NCBI RefSeq assembly: GCF_040289485.1
Contig: NZ_PSLG01000004.1
Span: 1-64,000, forward strand
Direction of reading: 5' to 3'
DNA: 64,000 nucleotides
Source of the DNA: Thermoflexus sp040289485
Lineage (GTDB): Bacteria; Chloroflexota; Anaerolineae; Thermoflexales; Thermoflexaceae
Shown: in pieces, positions 44,435 through 52,047 of the stretch
Numbering within the stretch: position 1 is the stretch's first letter
How the letters are laid out: each line of letters starts with the position of its first letter
Notes under the pieces: model-generated
The model's input: the letters and a program-made list of their open reading frames with translations, nothing else
Told to the model about the DNA's origin: nothing
The model's database searches: none
Translations under genes and position numbers: made by a program

Positions 44435-45169
44435 TCAGGGGGCCAGGACCGCCCGCAAGCCTTCCATGCGGGATCGGACGCTCCCATCGACCACCCGATC
44501 CCCAACCCGGACAACCAGCCCGCCGAGGATCGTCGGATCCACCCGGAAGATCACGTCGCTGGTGAGGTCCAGGCGGGCGGCGAGCTCCTGGCGGATGCTC
44601 TGTTTTTCTTCCTCCTGGAGGGGGATCGCGCTGATGACCTCCACCCGATCCCCCTTTACCCCTCGGAGCTCCTCCAAGACCCTCGGGGGCATCGTGGTGA
44701 AGAACTCCTGGATCAAGCGCCGATGACGCGTCTCGTCGAGGGCATCACCCACCACCCGATAGGCCGCAGCCAGGGCCAGGGTGGCGATATGACTCCGCAG
44801 TTCGCCCAGGATGCGCTCCCGCTCCCGCTCGGCCTCCTCCCGGGCGACCTCGAGGAGGCGCTGAGCCTCCGTCCGGGCTTCAGCGAGGATCTGCGCCCGT
44901 TGCTGCTCCGCCTGGCGGACCGCCTCGGCCACGATCCGCTGGCGCTCTGCGATAGCCTCCTCGAGGATCCGCTGGCGCTCCGCCTGCACGCTCGCCCGCA
45001 ACTGCTCTGCCGCCTTCGCGTCCTCCAGACCCTTCTCGATGAGGGCCCGCCGCTCCTCGAGGGCTTTCAGGACACGCGGGAAGACCAGGCGGGAGAGCAG
45101 GAACCAGATCAGCAGGAAGTTCAGGATCTGCGCGATCAGATAAATCGGGTTGATCCCCAAGGCCTCCAA
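44435..45169 (-). CDS. atpFH: ATP synthase b-delta fusion (AtpF-AtpH)
   Basis: A 244-residue fusion forming the peripheral stalk. The N-terminus is subunit b: one membrane helix (INPIYLIAQILNFLLIWFLL) and a long Ala/Glu/Arg-rich helix to about residue 160. The last 80 or so residues match the C-terminal domain of delta (EFFTTMPPRVLEELRG...RVDPTILGGLVVRVGDRVVDGSVRSRMEGL). The usual six-helix N-terminal domain of delta, which binds the top of F1, is largely missing. No separate atpH is in the window. Start is TTG 45169 with GGGGAGG at good spacing. Confidence 0.9.
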   Translation of the reverse strand: MEALGINPIYLIAQILNFLLIWFLLSRLVFPRVLKALEERRALIEKGLEDAKAAEQLRASVQAERQRILEEAIAERQRIVAEAVRQAEQQRAQILAEARTEAQRLLEVAREEAERERERILGELRSHIATLALAAAYRVVGDALDETRHRRLIQEFFTTMPPRVLEELRGVKGDRVEVISAIPLQEEEKQSIRQELAARLDLTSDVIFRVDPTILGGLVVRVGDRVVDGSVRSRMEGLRAVLAP

Positions 45170-45271
45170 CGTCGGCCTCCCCTCGTCGCAGTTTCATGCC
45201 CGAAAGAGGCTCCAACCGCCTCCCCATTCACCATCGATGGCAAGGGCGCGCCGCTTGAAGCCGGATGACCA

Positions 45272-45538
45272 TCAAGCCACGAACTTGAGCAACAACGCCA
45301 CCACCAGAGCATAGATGGCGATGGCCTCGGCGAAGGCGATAGCCAAGATCATGTTCAATTGGATCTGCGGCGTGGCGTCCGGGTTGCGGCCGATGGCCTG
45401 CAACGCCCCGCTGGCCAGCAGGCCGATCCCGATCCCCGGTCCGATCGCTCCAAGGCCGATGGCCAGACCGGCCCCCAACACGCTTAACGTCTGCGGCGAC
45501 AGGATCTCCTGAGCCAGAATCAGCCCCAGCATCGGCAA
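45272..45538 (-). CDS. atpE: ATP synthase c subunit
   Basis: An 88-residue ring-forming proteolipid with two membrane helices. Helix 1 has the glycine-rich packing motif GAGLAIGLGAIGPGIGIGL; the polar loop is GRNPDA; helix 2 carries the ion-binding glutamate in AIAFAEAIAIY. The residues after the glutamate (A, I) lack the Ser/Thr of sodium-type rings, so a proton-driven ring is more likely. Confidence 0.95.
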   Translation of the reverse strand: MPMLGLILAQEILSPQTLSVLGAGLAIGLGAIGPGIGIGLLASGALQAIGRNPDATPQIQLNMILAIAFAEAIAIYALVVALLLKFVA

Positions 45539-45597
45539 CCTCCTGTTGTTTGGTTATAAGATGATCGCCCCCCAAGTCGGGGAGGTGGCAATCCGCT

Positions 45598-46878
45598 TCA
45601 GTGGGACGCATCCGGATGTCCGGAGGGCCCTTCACCGTGGCCCGCCATGGCCAGGGCGATGAAGACCATAGTCAACATCATGAAAATGAAAGCCTGGATC
45701 AAGCCAACGAAGATCTCCAGTCCATAAAAGATGGCGGGGACCAACAGCGGCAGCAGGAAGATCATGATCCCCAACAGCACGTGGCCGGCAAAGATGTTCC
45801 CGAACAACCGGAAGGAGAAGGAAAGAATCTTGGCCACCTCGCTGACCAGCTCCAGGAGGCTGACCAAGAATTCGATGAACCCCATGAAACCGTGGCGCAG
45901 GGCCTTGATGTTAAAGAACTTCCAGAAATAGCCCGGGCCGAGAGTCCGAACCCCCCAGACCTGCACCATGAAGACAGCCACCAGGGCCAGTCCGATGGTG
46001 AAGTTCAAATCGGTGCTCAGGGCTCGGAGGTAGGGGACTAAAACATAGCCGCCCTTCTCGGCCTCCGCCCCGTGCCCTTGGGCTTCGTGGCCAGTTTCGG
46101 CAGACGCGGCCGCCTCTGCAGTGAGGAGGGTGAGGGGCCCCCAGCGGATGACATGATAGCCGGGCTCCGGGCCATGGGCCTTCTCCACCCTCCCGATGGA
46201 ATCGAAGCCCGGGATCAGCCCCATCCAGTTGGCCGTCAGCACCATCAGGAAGATGGAGGCCACCAGCGGGAAGATCTGCCGGGCCCGGTGCCCCAGCACC
46301 ACCTTGGCCAGGTTCTCGTAGAGGGTCTCGACCAGGAACTCAAAGAGATGGACCAGCACCCCCAGCCCGCGGAGGGGAGGCGGCAGCGGCCCCGCGCGCC
46401 GCGCGGCCAAGAGCCCTAGACCCAGCACCACCCCATCCACCAACACCATCGCCACCATGGTGTTGGTCAAAGGCGCCCCGAAGATCAGCGGCCCGGTCAG
46501 GGGCTCCGGTTTCACCAGGATCACCGGCAGCACCGCCTTCACCGGGCGCCCCGCCACCGATAGGCCGCTCCCCAACGTCCCGAAGAACAGCGAGGTCCCC
46601 AGCACGAAACCGAGAACCAGGGGGGTCACCACCAGGATCTGGAAATAGCGGATCACCCGGACGTCCCGCAGCCCCCACAGGACCACGGCGAACACAATGG
46701 CGTCCACCAGGAGGGTTCCGATCCAGCCGGCCGCTGACGACAGCCCACGGGCCCCCTTGAGCAACGCGTCCAGGTTGCCGAGCAGCCAGAGGGAGGCCTG
46801 GCCGCCCACCCCGCAGGAGAGCAGCCCGATCAGCCCCAACAACAGATACGGTCCCAACCGCCGGATCAGCTTCCCCAT
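45598..46878 (-). CDS. atpB: ATP synthase a subunit with long N-terminal extension
   Basis: A 426-residue Fo stator subunit, compared with the usual 230-290. The canonical part starts near residue 125 (KPEPLTGPLIFGAPLTNT) and includes ANWMGLIPGF, the essential arginine in SFSFRLFGNIFAGH, and LIQAFIFMMLTMVF. The first 120 residues add hydrophobic segments (YLLLGLIGLLSCGVGG, WIGTLLVDAIVFAVVLWGL, ILVVTPLVLGFVLGTSLFF). A loop rich in His/Glu/Ala (ETGHEAQGHGAEAEKGG) is also unusual. It overlaps atpZ by 13 bp. Confidence 0.93.
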   Translation of the reverse strand: MGKLIRRLGPYLLLGLIGLLSCGVGGQASLWLLGNLDALLKGARGLSSAAGWIGTLLVDAIVFAVVLWGLRDVRVIRYFQILVVTPLVLGFVLGTSLFFGTLGSGLSVAGRPVKAVLPVILVKPEPLTGPLIFGAPLTNTMVAMVLVDGVVLGLGLLAARRAGPLPPPLRGLGVLVHLFEFLVETLYENLAKVVLGHRARQIFPLVASIFLMVLTANWMGLIPGFDSIGRVEKAHGPEPGYHVIRWGPLTLLTAEAAASAETGHEAQGHGAEAEKGGYVLVPYLRALSTDLNFTIGLALVAVFMVQVWGVRTLGPGYFWKFFNIKALRHGFMGFIEFLVSLLELVSEVAKILSFSFRLFGNIFAGHVLLGIMIFLLPLLVPAIFYGLEIFVGLIQAFIFMMLTMVFIALAMAGHGEGPSGHPDASH

Positions 46879-47189
46879 GGCGAGGACTCATCCTCCCCTT
46901 GGGATGGGACGGGAGGCGGGCCCGGTTTCCGCCGCGGGCCCGGCTCCCCCATCCGGAACTGGGCCGCTGCCGTTATGGCAGCCCGAACCATCACGATCAG
47001 CCCCAGGGTGGCCCCCAGCAACATACAAGCAGCCGTCAGGACCGGCCGGGTGCCCAGCCGAAGATCCAGCCAGAGGCCGCAGAACATCGCCCCCACCACG
47101 GCCACCACCGGGATGAAGCCGATTTGAGACAACGCCCCGGCCAGCGCCAAATTCCAAGCCCGGATCCACCATCGCCCCGGGGACTTCAT
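46866..47189 (-). CDS. atpZ: AtpZ/AtpI-family Fo assembly or ion-transport protein
   Basis: A 107-residue protein with two membrane helices (SQIGFIPVVAVVGAMFCGLWLD and AACMLLGATLGLIVMVRAAI) in the pattern of the AtpZ/AtpI proteins encoded at the head of bacterial atp operons. AtpI helps assemble the c ring; AtpZ is linked to Mg/Ca uptake. A proline-rich cytoplasmic tail follows. It is first in the atp block after nuoN and has a promoter upstream. Confidence 0.75.
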   Translation of the reverse strand: MKSPGRWWIRAWNLALAGALSQIGFIPVVAVVGAMFCGLWLDLRLGTRPVLTAACMLLGATLGLIVMVRAAITAAAQFRMGEPGPRRKPGPPPVPSQGEDESSPWGS

Positions 47190-47272
47190 CGAACCCCTTC
47201 GGCCCCGGTTTCCCCCCAGGGAGTTCTCCCGGACGTCGGATCGCTCCCCTTCTCACAAAGCGCAGCCCTTAT

Positions 47273-47301
47273 AGGATACCTGCTTCGCCCCTCTGTGACA
47301 A
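47273..47301 (-). promoter_or_regulatory. promoter of the atpZ-B-E-FH operon
   Basis: On the minus strand TTGTCA (47296-47301) and TATCCT (47273-47278) are separated by 17 bp, about 84 bp before the atpZ ATG. The 47190-47360 gap between nuoN and atpZ contains no gene; a short 4-5 bp GC stem overlaps the -35 region. Confidence 0.5.
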
Positions 47302-47360
47302 GGGGGGCCTTAGAAAATCGGCCCTGCGCGGCGGTTTTTCCCTTCGTGCTTCTCATAGCG

Positions 47361-48815
47361 TTAGAAAGCCTGGGCGGCCAGCAGCGCCAATTGATACAGC
47401 GGATAGACCAGAACCGTCAGCAGGATCACCCCGGCCACCGTGAACCACAGGGTGAGGCGCTCAGGCCGGGAGATCCAGATCGGCTTCCCCTCCTCCGGGG
47501 AGCGGTCTACATACATGGCCCGGGCCACCATGATGTAGTAATAAAAGGCAACCATGGCGTTGAGGACGCCGGCGACGGCGAGCCAGAGCAGACCGCTCTC
47601 GATGGCGGCGGCGAAGACGAAGAGCTTGGCGAAGAAGCCCACCAGCGGCGGGATGCCGCCCAGGGAGAGCAAAGCAGCCAGCATCGCCAAGGCCAGGCCC
47701 GGCGACCGCCGGGAGAGGCCGGCCAGGTCCCGGATCTCCTCGCTGCCCGTTGCGTTGGTCATGATCACCGCCACGGCGAAGGCGGCGATGTTGGTCAGCG
47801 TGTAGATCCCCAGATAGAAGATCGAGGCGGCGATCCCCAGCGGGCTGGCCGCGGCCACGCCGATCAGGATATAGCCAGCCTGGGCGATGCTGGAATAAGC
47901 CAGCAGCCGCTTCAGGTTGCGCTGGGGGATGGCCAACAAGTTCCCCACGGTCATGGTCACGAAGGCCAGGGCGGCGATCAAGGCCACCCAGTTCCCTTGG
48001 ACCGCGGCGAAGGCCTCGATCATGGCCCGGATCAGGACGGCGAAGCCCGCGGCTTTGGAGGCGACAGAGATGAACGCCGTGATCGGTGTCGGCGCCCCCT
48101 CATAGACGTCTGGCGTCCAGAAATGGAAAGGGACTGCGGAAACCTTGAAGCCAAAGCCCACCAGGACCAGCAGGAGGGCAGCCATCACGGCAGAGGTCGG
48201 AAGGGTGCCCAAAGACCGGGCGATGCCCCCGTAACCGATCTCGCCCGTGAACCCGTAGAGCAGGGCCATCCCGTAAAGCATCACCGTGGAACTGAAAACG
48301 CCGAACAGAAAATACTTGAGGCCGGCCTCCGCCGAGCGCGGCGTCTCGCGCAGATACCCGGCCAGCAGATACAAGGCGATCCCCGCTGTCTCCAGGGCCA
48401 GATATAGGGTCACCAAATTGATGGCCGCTCCCATCAACCCCATCCCCAGGACAGCGATGAGTATCAGGGCGTAATATTCCCCGCTCTGACGCAACGGACG
48501 GAAGTCCATCGAGATGGCCGCCGTCAGGATCCCCGAGAGGATAAAGATCAACCGGAAGAACATGGCGGCCAGGTCCGCCCGGACCGACCCGCCGAACGCC
48601 TCGTAAGGGGCGGCCAGGCCTCCGACCAACTGGGCGGCCTGCAGGACAGCGACCCCGAAGGCGGCCAGCAAGCCCCCGATGGCCCAGTAGCCCAGTTCCC
48701 GCTTCCGGCCTTCCGGGAGCCCGGCGTCGACGGCCATCACCAGCACGGCCGCCACGACCAACACGATCTCCGGCAGGACCGACCACAGATGTGCCCACCA
48801 TGAGAGCCCGACCAT
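47361..48815 (-). CDS. nuoN: NADH-quinone oxidoreductase subunit N
   Basis: A 484-residue antiporter-like proton-pumping subunit of the complex I membrane arm, with about 14 helices. The key lysine motif FKVSAVPFHFWTPDVYEGAPTP is present, as is ALETAGIALYLL with the helix-5 glutamate. Start ATG 48815 follows AGGAGG; an upstream in-frame start at 48845 is less likely. It is last in the membrane-arm nuo operon. Confidence 0.95.
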   Translation of the reverse strand: MVGLSWWAHLWSVLPEIVLVVAAVLVMAVDAGLPEGRKRELGYWAIGGLLAAFGVAVLQAAQLVGGLAAPYEAFGGSVRADLAAMFFRLIFILSGILTAAISMDFRPLRQSGEYYALILIAVLGMGLMGAAINLVTLYLALETAGIALYLLAGYLRETPRSAEAGLKYFLFGVFSSTVMLYGMALLYGFTGEIGYGGIARSLGTLPTSAVMAALLLVLVGFGFKVSAVPFHFWTPDVYEGAPTPITAFISVASKAAGFAVLIRAMIEAFAAVQGNWVALIAALAFVTMTVGNLLAIPQRNLKRLLAYSSIAQAGYILIGVAAASPLGIAASIFYLGIYTLTNIAAFAVAVIMTNATGSEEIRDLAGLSRRSPGLALAMLAALLSLGGIPPLVGFFAKLFVFAAAIESGLLWLAVAGVLNAMVAFYYYIMVARAMYVDRSPEEGKPIWISRPERLTLWFTVAGVILLTVLVYPLYQLALLAAQAF

Positions 48816-48852
48816 CCAGTCCTCCTCGCTCGCGGGATGGCTCAACGCCGGA

Positions 48853-50412
48853 TCATCGGATCGAGGCGAGCATCGCGCCGTGGAGCAACGCTGCGATGGG
48901 CTCTACTCCCGTCTGGATCATATCGGTCATCACTCGCGGGAACACTCCGATGAGGACGAACCACACAGCGAGGGTGATGATGGCCACCTTATCCAGGACG
49001 GTGACATCCCCCGCCTCCGGGAACCGCCCGCGGTCCAGTTCTCCAAAGAAGGTGGCCTGCAGGGCCCGCAGGATGTAGGCCGCTGAGAGTGCGATGCTGG
49101 GGGCCGCCAGGATGGCCATCCACGGATACCACCAGGCGGTGTCCCGCGCCGCCCAGATCCCAGCGAACACCTGGAACTCAGCGATGAAGCCGGAGAAGCC
49201 AGGCATCCCCATGGCCACCAACCCGCCCAGCACGAAGCCCAACGTCGCCATGGGCATCACCCGGGCGAAGCCGCCCAGGTGCGCTAGGTAGCGGGTGTGG
49301 GCCCGGTCGTACACCATGCCCACCACGGCGAACAGGATGGCCGCCATCACCCCGTGGGAGAACATCTGCAGGACGGCCCCCGTCAGGCCGGTGACGTTCA
49401 TGGCGGCGAACCCGATGGTCACGAAAGCCATGTGGCCGATGCTGGAGAAGGCAATGACGTATTTGAGGTCCTCCTGCACCAGCGAGATGGCCGCTGAATA
49501 CAGGGCGGCGACGACGGCCAGGAAGACCACCACGGGCAGCCAGTAGACCGCCCCGCCGGGCAACAGTTCGATGCCCACCCGCAGGGCGCTGTAAGCCCCC
49601 ACCTTCATCACCACACCGGCCAGGAACATCGAGCCCGCCGTGGGCGCCGCCGAGTGGCCATCCGGCACCCAGTTGTGGAACGGCCAAAGGCCGGCGGTCA
49701 CCGCGAAGCCCAGGAAGATCGGCAGGAACCACAAGTAGTCGAAGCGGACGGCCCTCCCCAGCACCTGCACCGACCGGGCGAAGGCCCCCTGGGCGGCCAG
49801 GTCCCGCAACACGTCCATATCGAAGGTGCGCACGGGCGAGACGAAGTAGAGGGCCAGGGCCCCCACCAGGGCGATGATGGAGCCCACCAGGGTGTAAAGG
49901 ACCAACTTCATCGCCGCGTATTCTTTGCGGGTGGAGCCCCAGATGGCGATCAGGAAATACTTGGGGAAGATGGCGATCTCATAGAAAAAGAACAGCAAGA
50001 CCAGGTTGCGGGCAACGAAGACGCCGATGATCCCACTGGCCAGCAGCAACATGAAGGCGAACAGTTCGTGGGGGCGGTCCTCGATGTTCCACGAGACCAG
50101 GACCCCGGTGAAGAGGACGAGGGCCGAGAGCAGCACCAGGGGAAGGCTGACCCCATCCACGCCGATGTAGTAATGGATCCCCAGTTGGGGCAGCCAGGCC
50201 ACGCGCTCGACGAACTGATACCCCCCGGCCCCCCGGTCGTAGGCCAGGAAGGCCCACAGGGCCAGCAACAGGGTGAAGCCCGAGACCGCCGCCGCGAAGA
50301 CGCGGGCGGCCTCCTTCTGGTGACGCGGGATCAGCAACAAGACCAAGGCGCCCAGCAGCGGCGTCAACACAATGAAACTCAGGATCGGGATCGGCACCGT
50401 TGAGATCGTCAT
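48853..50412 (-). CDS. nuoM: NADH-quinone oxidoreductase subunit M, divergent copy lacking the central lysine
   Basis: A 519-residue NuoM-family antiporter-like subunit. The helix-5 glutamate E145 (FFFYEIAIFPKYF) and the helix-8 lysine (LAGVVMKVGAY) are present. The helix-7 lysine that is standard in NuoM (FAxKxPxxPFH) is threonine here: T239 in GFAVTAGLWPFHNW, codon at 49696-49698. The downstream PDGHSAAPTAGSM motif is otherwise normal. Start ATG 50412 is preferred (GGAGG 8 nt upstream). It follows the second nuoM by 39 bp. Confidence 0.93.
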   Translation of the reverse strand: MTISTVPIPILSFIVLTPLLGALVLLLIPRHQKEAARVFAAAVSGFTLLLALWAFLAYDRGAGGYQFVERVAWLPQLGIHYYIGVDGVSLPLVLLSALVLFTGVLVSWNIEDRPHELFAFMLLLASGIIGVFVARNLVLLFFFYEIAIFPKYFLIAIWGSTRKEYAAMKLVLYTLVGSIIALVGALALYFVSPVRTFDMDVLRDLAAQGAFARSVQVLGRAVRFDYLWFLPIFLGFAVTAGLWPFHNWVPDGHSAAPTAGSMFLAGVVMKVGAYSALRVGIELLPGGAVYWLPVVVFLAVVAALYSAAISLVQEDLKYVIAFSSIGHMAFVTIGFAAMNVTGLTGAVLQMFSHGVMAAILFAVVGMVYDRAHTRYLAHLGGFARVMPMATLGFVLGGLVAMGMPGFSGFIAEFQVFAGIWAARDTAWWYPWMAILAAPSIALSAAYILRALQATFFGELDRGRFPEAGDVTVLDKVAIITLAVWFVLIGVFPRVMTDMIQTGVEPIAALLHGAMLASIR

Positions 50413-50451
50413 CCCCATCGCCTCCAAAGCAGGTCGTCGTCCACCCCCGCC

Positions 50452-51996
50452 TCAGCCGAGCAGCTGCATCAGCGCCGCGTTGAGCGTCGGCACGATCCAC
50501 GCCGGCCACAGGCCGGTGAGCAACATAAAGGCCATCAACGGGGCCAGCGCCAGGACCTCCCGGGCGGTGATCTCGGGCAGGCGGGCCCATTGAGGGTTCA
50601 GGGGCCCATGCAGCACCTTCTGGATCGCCTTCATCACGAAGGCCCCGGTGATGAGCAGCCCGAGCATCGCGATGGCCGTCAGCCCGGTGAAGACCGGCCA
50701 GGCCCCTTGCACCACGAGATACTCGGCCACAAAGCCGGCCAGCCCCGGCAACCCCACCGAGGCCATCGCACAATAGATCAGGATCCCCCCATAAACCGGC
50801 ATCCGGTTCCACAACCCCCCATATGCCTCCAGGTCCCGTGTGTGGGTGCGGTCATAGATCACCCCTACCAGGGCGAACATGGCGGCCGAGGAGAGGCCGT
50901 GGGCAAACAACTGTAGGGCCGCCCCGTTGAGGGCGAGGAGGGCATGGCCGCGGACCGCCGGGTTGCCCAAGGCGTAGCCGGCCACCGCGATGCCCAACAC
51001 CACGAATCCCATGTGGTTCACCGAAGAATATGCGACCAACCGCTTGAAATCCCGCTGGCCCAGGGCCGCGTAGGCCCCGAAAACGATGGCCGCTGTAGCC
51101 AGCAACGCCAGCGCCAGGGCGAACCGCGCCGACTCCGCCGGGAAGAGCGGGAACACGATGCGCAGGAAGCCGTAGGCCCCCAGTTTCAACAGGATCCCCG
51201 CCAGGATCATCGAGCCGGCGGTAGGGGCTTCTGTGTGGGCATCCGGCAACCACGTGTGGAACGGCCAGACCGGGATCTTGATGGCGAAGGCGATGACAAA
51301 AGCCCAGAAGACCACCGCCTTCACCACTTCCATCGGGACCCCGAACAGGGTCCCCTGAAGAGCCGGCCAGCGCCGGCTGATCTCCAAGAGGTCAAAGGTC
51401 CCCCCCTGAGTGCCGCCCAGAGCCGCCCAGATCAACTGGATCCCCAGTAGCAGCCCCAGGGAGCCCGCCATCGTGTAGAGGATGAACTTCAAGGCCGCAT
51501 AGTGACGGCGCTCCGGCGCCCCCCAGTTGTTGATCAGGAAATACATGGGCACCAGGCCGATCTCCCAGAACAGGAAGAAGAGCAACAGATCCAGGCTGAC
51601 GAACACGCCCAAGATGCCGGCCTCCAGAGCCAGGAAGAGAGCGAAGTAGGTCCGCGGGTCTTGGGTGATGTTAAACGAAACGAGCACCCCCAGGGGAGTG
51701 AGGAGAGCGGTCAGGAAGATCAGCATCACGCTGAGCCCGTCGACCCCCAGGAAATACGTTGCGTTCACCTGAGGGAGCCAGACCGCCCGTTCGACGAACT
51801 GAAAGCCCGGACGGCCCGGATCGAAGTTCAACCAGAGCCAGGCCGAAAGGCCCAGGGGGATCAGGCTGAAGAGCAAGGCCAGCCCCCGATGCAGCCGAAG
51901 GCTGTCCCGGGGCGTCAGGGCGATCACCAGGGCCCCGAACAGCGGGAAGAAGGTGATCAGGGTCAGGATGGGGATCGGTTGCCCGAAGAGCGTCAT
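50452..51996 (-). CDS. nuoM: NADH-quinone oxidoreductase subunit M, canonical copy
   Basis: A 514-residue NuoM with full catalytic complement: helix-5 glutamate in LFFLFWEIGLVPMYF, helix-7 lysine in FAIKIPVWPFHTWLPDAHTEAPTAGS, and helix-8 lysine in LAGILLKLGAYG. It pumps protons during quinone reduction. It lies between nuoL and the divergent nuoM, which gives the predicted complex four antiporter-like subunits (L, M, M, N). Confidence 0.96.
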   Translation of the reverse strand: MTLFGQPIPILTLITFFPLFGALVIALTPRDSLRLHRGLALLFSLIPLGLSAWLWLNFDPGRPGFQFVERAVWLPQVNATYFLGVDGLSVMLIFLTALLTPLGVLVSFNITQDPRTYFALFLALEAGILGVFVSLDLLLFFLFWEIGLVPMYFLINNWGAPERRHYAALKFILYTMAGSLGLLLGIQLIWAALGGTQGGTFDLLEISRRWPALQGTLFGVPMEVVKAVVFWAFVIAFAIKIPVWPFHTWLPDAHTEAPTAGSMILAGILLKLGAYGFLRIVFPLFPAESARFALALALLATAAIVFGAYAALGQRDFKRLVAYSSVNHMGFVVLGIAVAGYALGNPAVRGHALLALNGAALQLFAHGLSSAAMFALVGVIYDRTHTRDLEAYGGLWNRMPVYGGILIYCAMASVGLPGLAGFVAEYLVVQGAWPVFTGLTAIAMLGLLITGAFVMKAIQKVLHGPLNPQWARLPEITAREVLALAPLMAFMLLTGLWPAWIVPTLNAALMQLLG

Positions 51997-52047
51997 CGCT
52001 GGCTTCCCCCTTCGCGTTCGGATCTTCCAGCGCTCCCATCGGCTCCC

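Noticed and set aside
45272..45538. Sodium-coupled c ring
   Set aside because: The residues following the ion-binding glutamate (AEAIAIY) lack the Ser/Thr ligands of known sodium-type c subunits.
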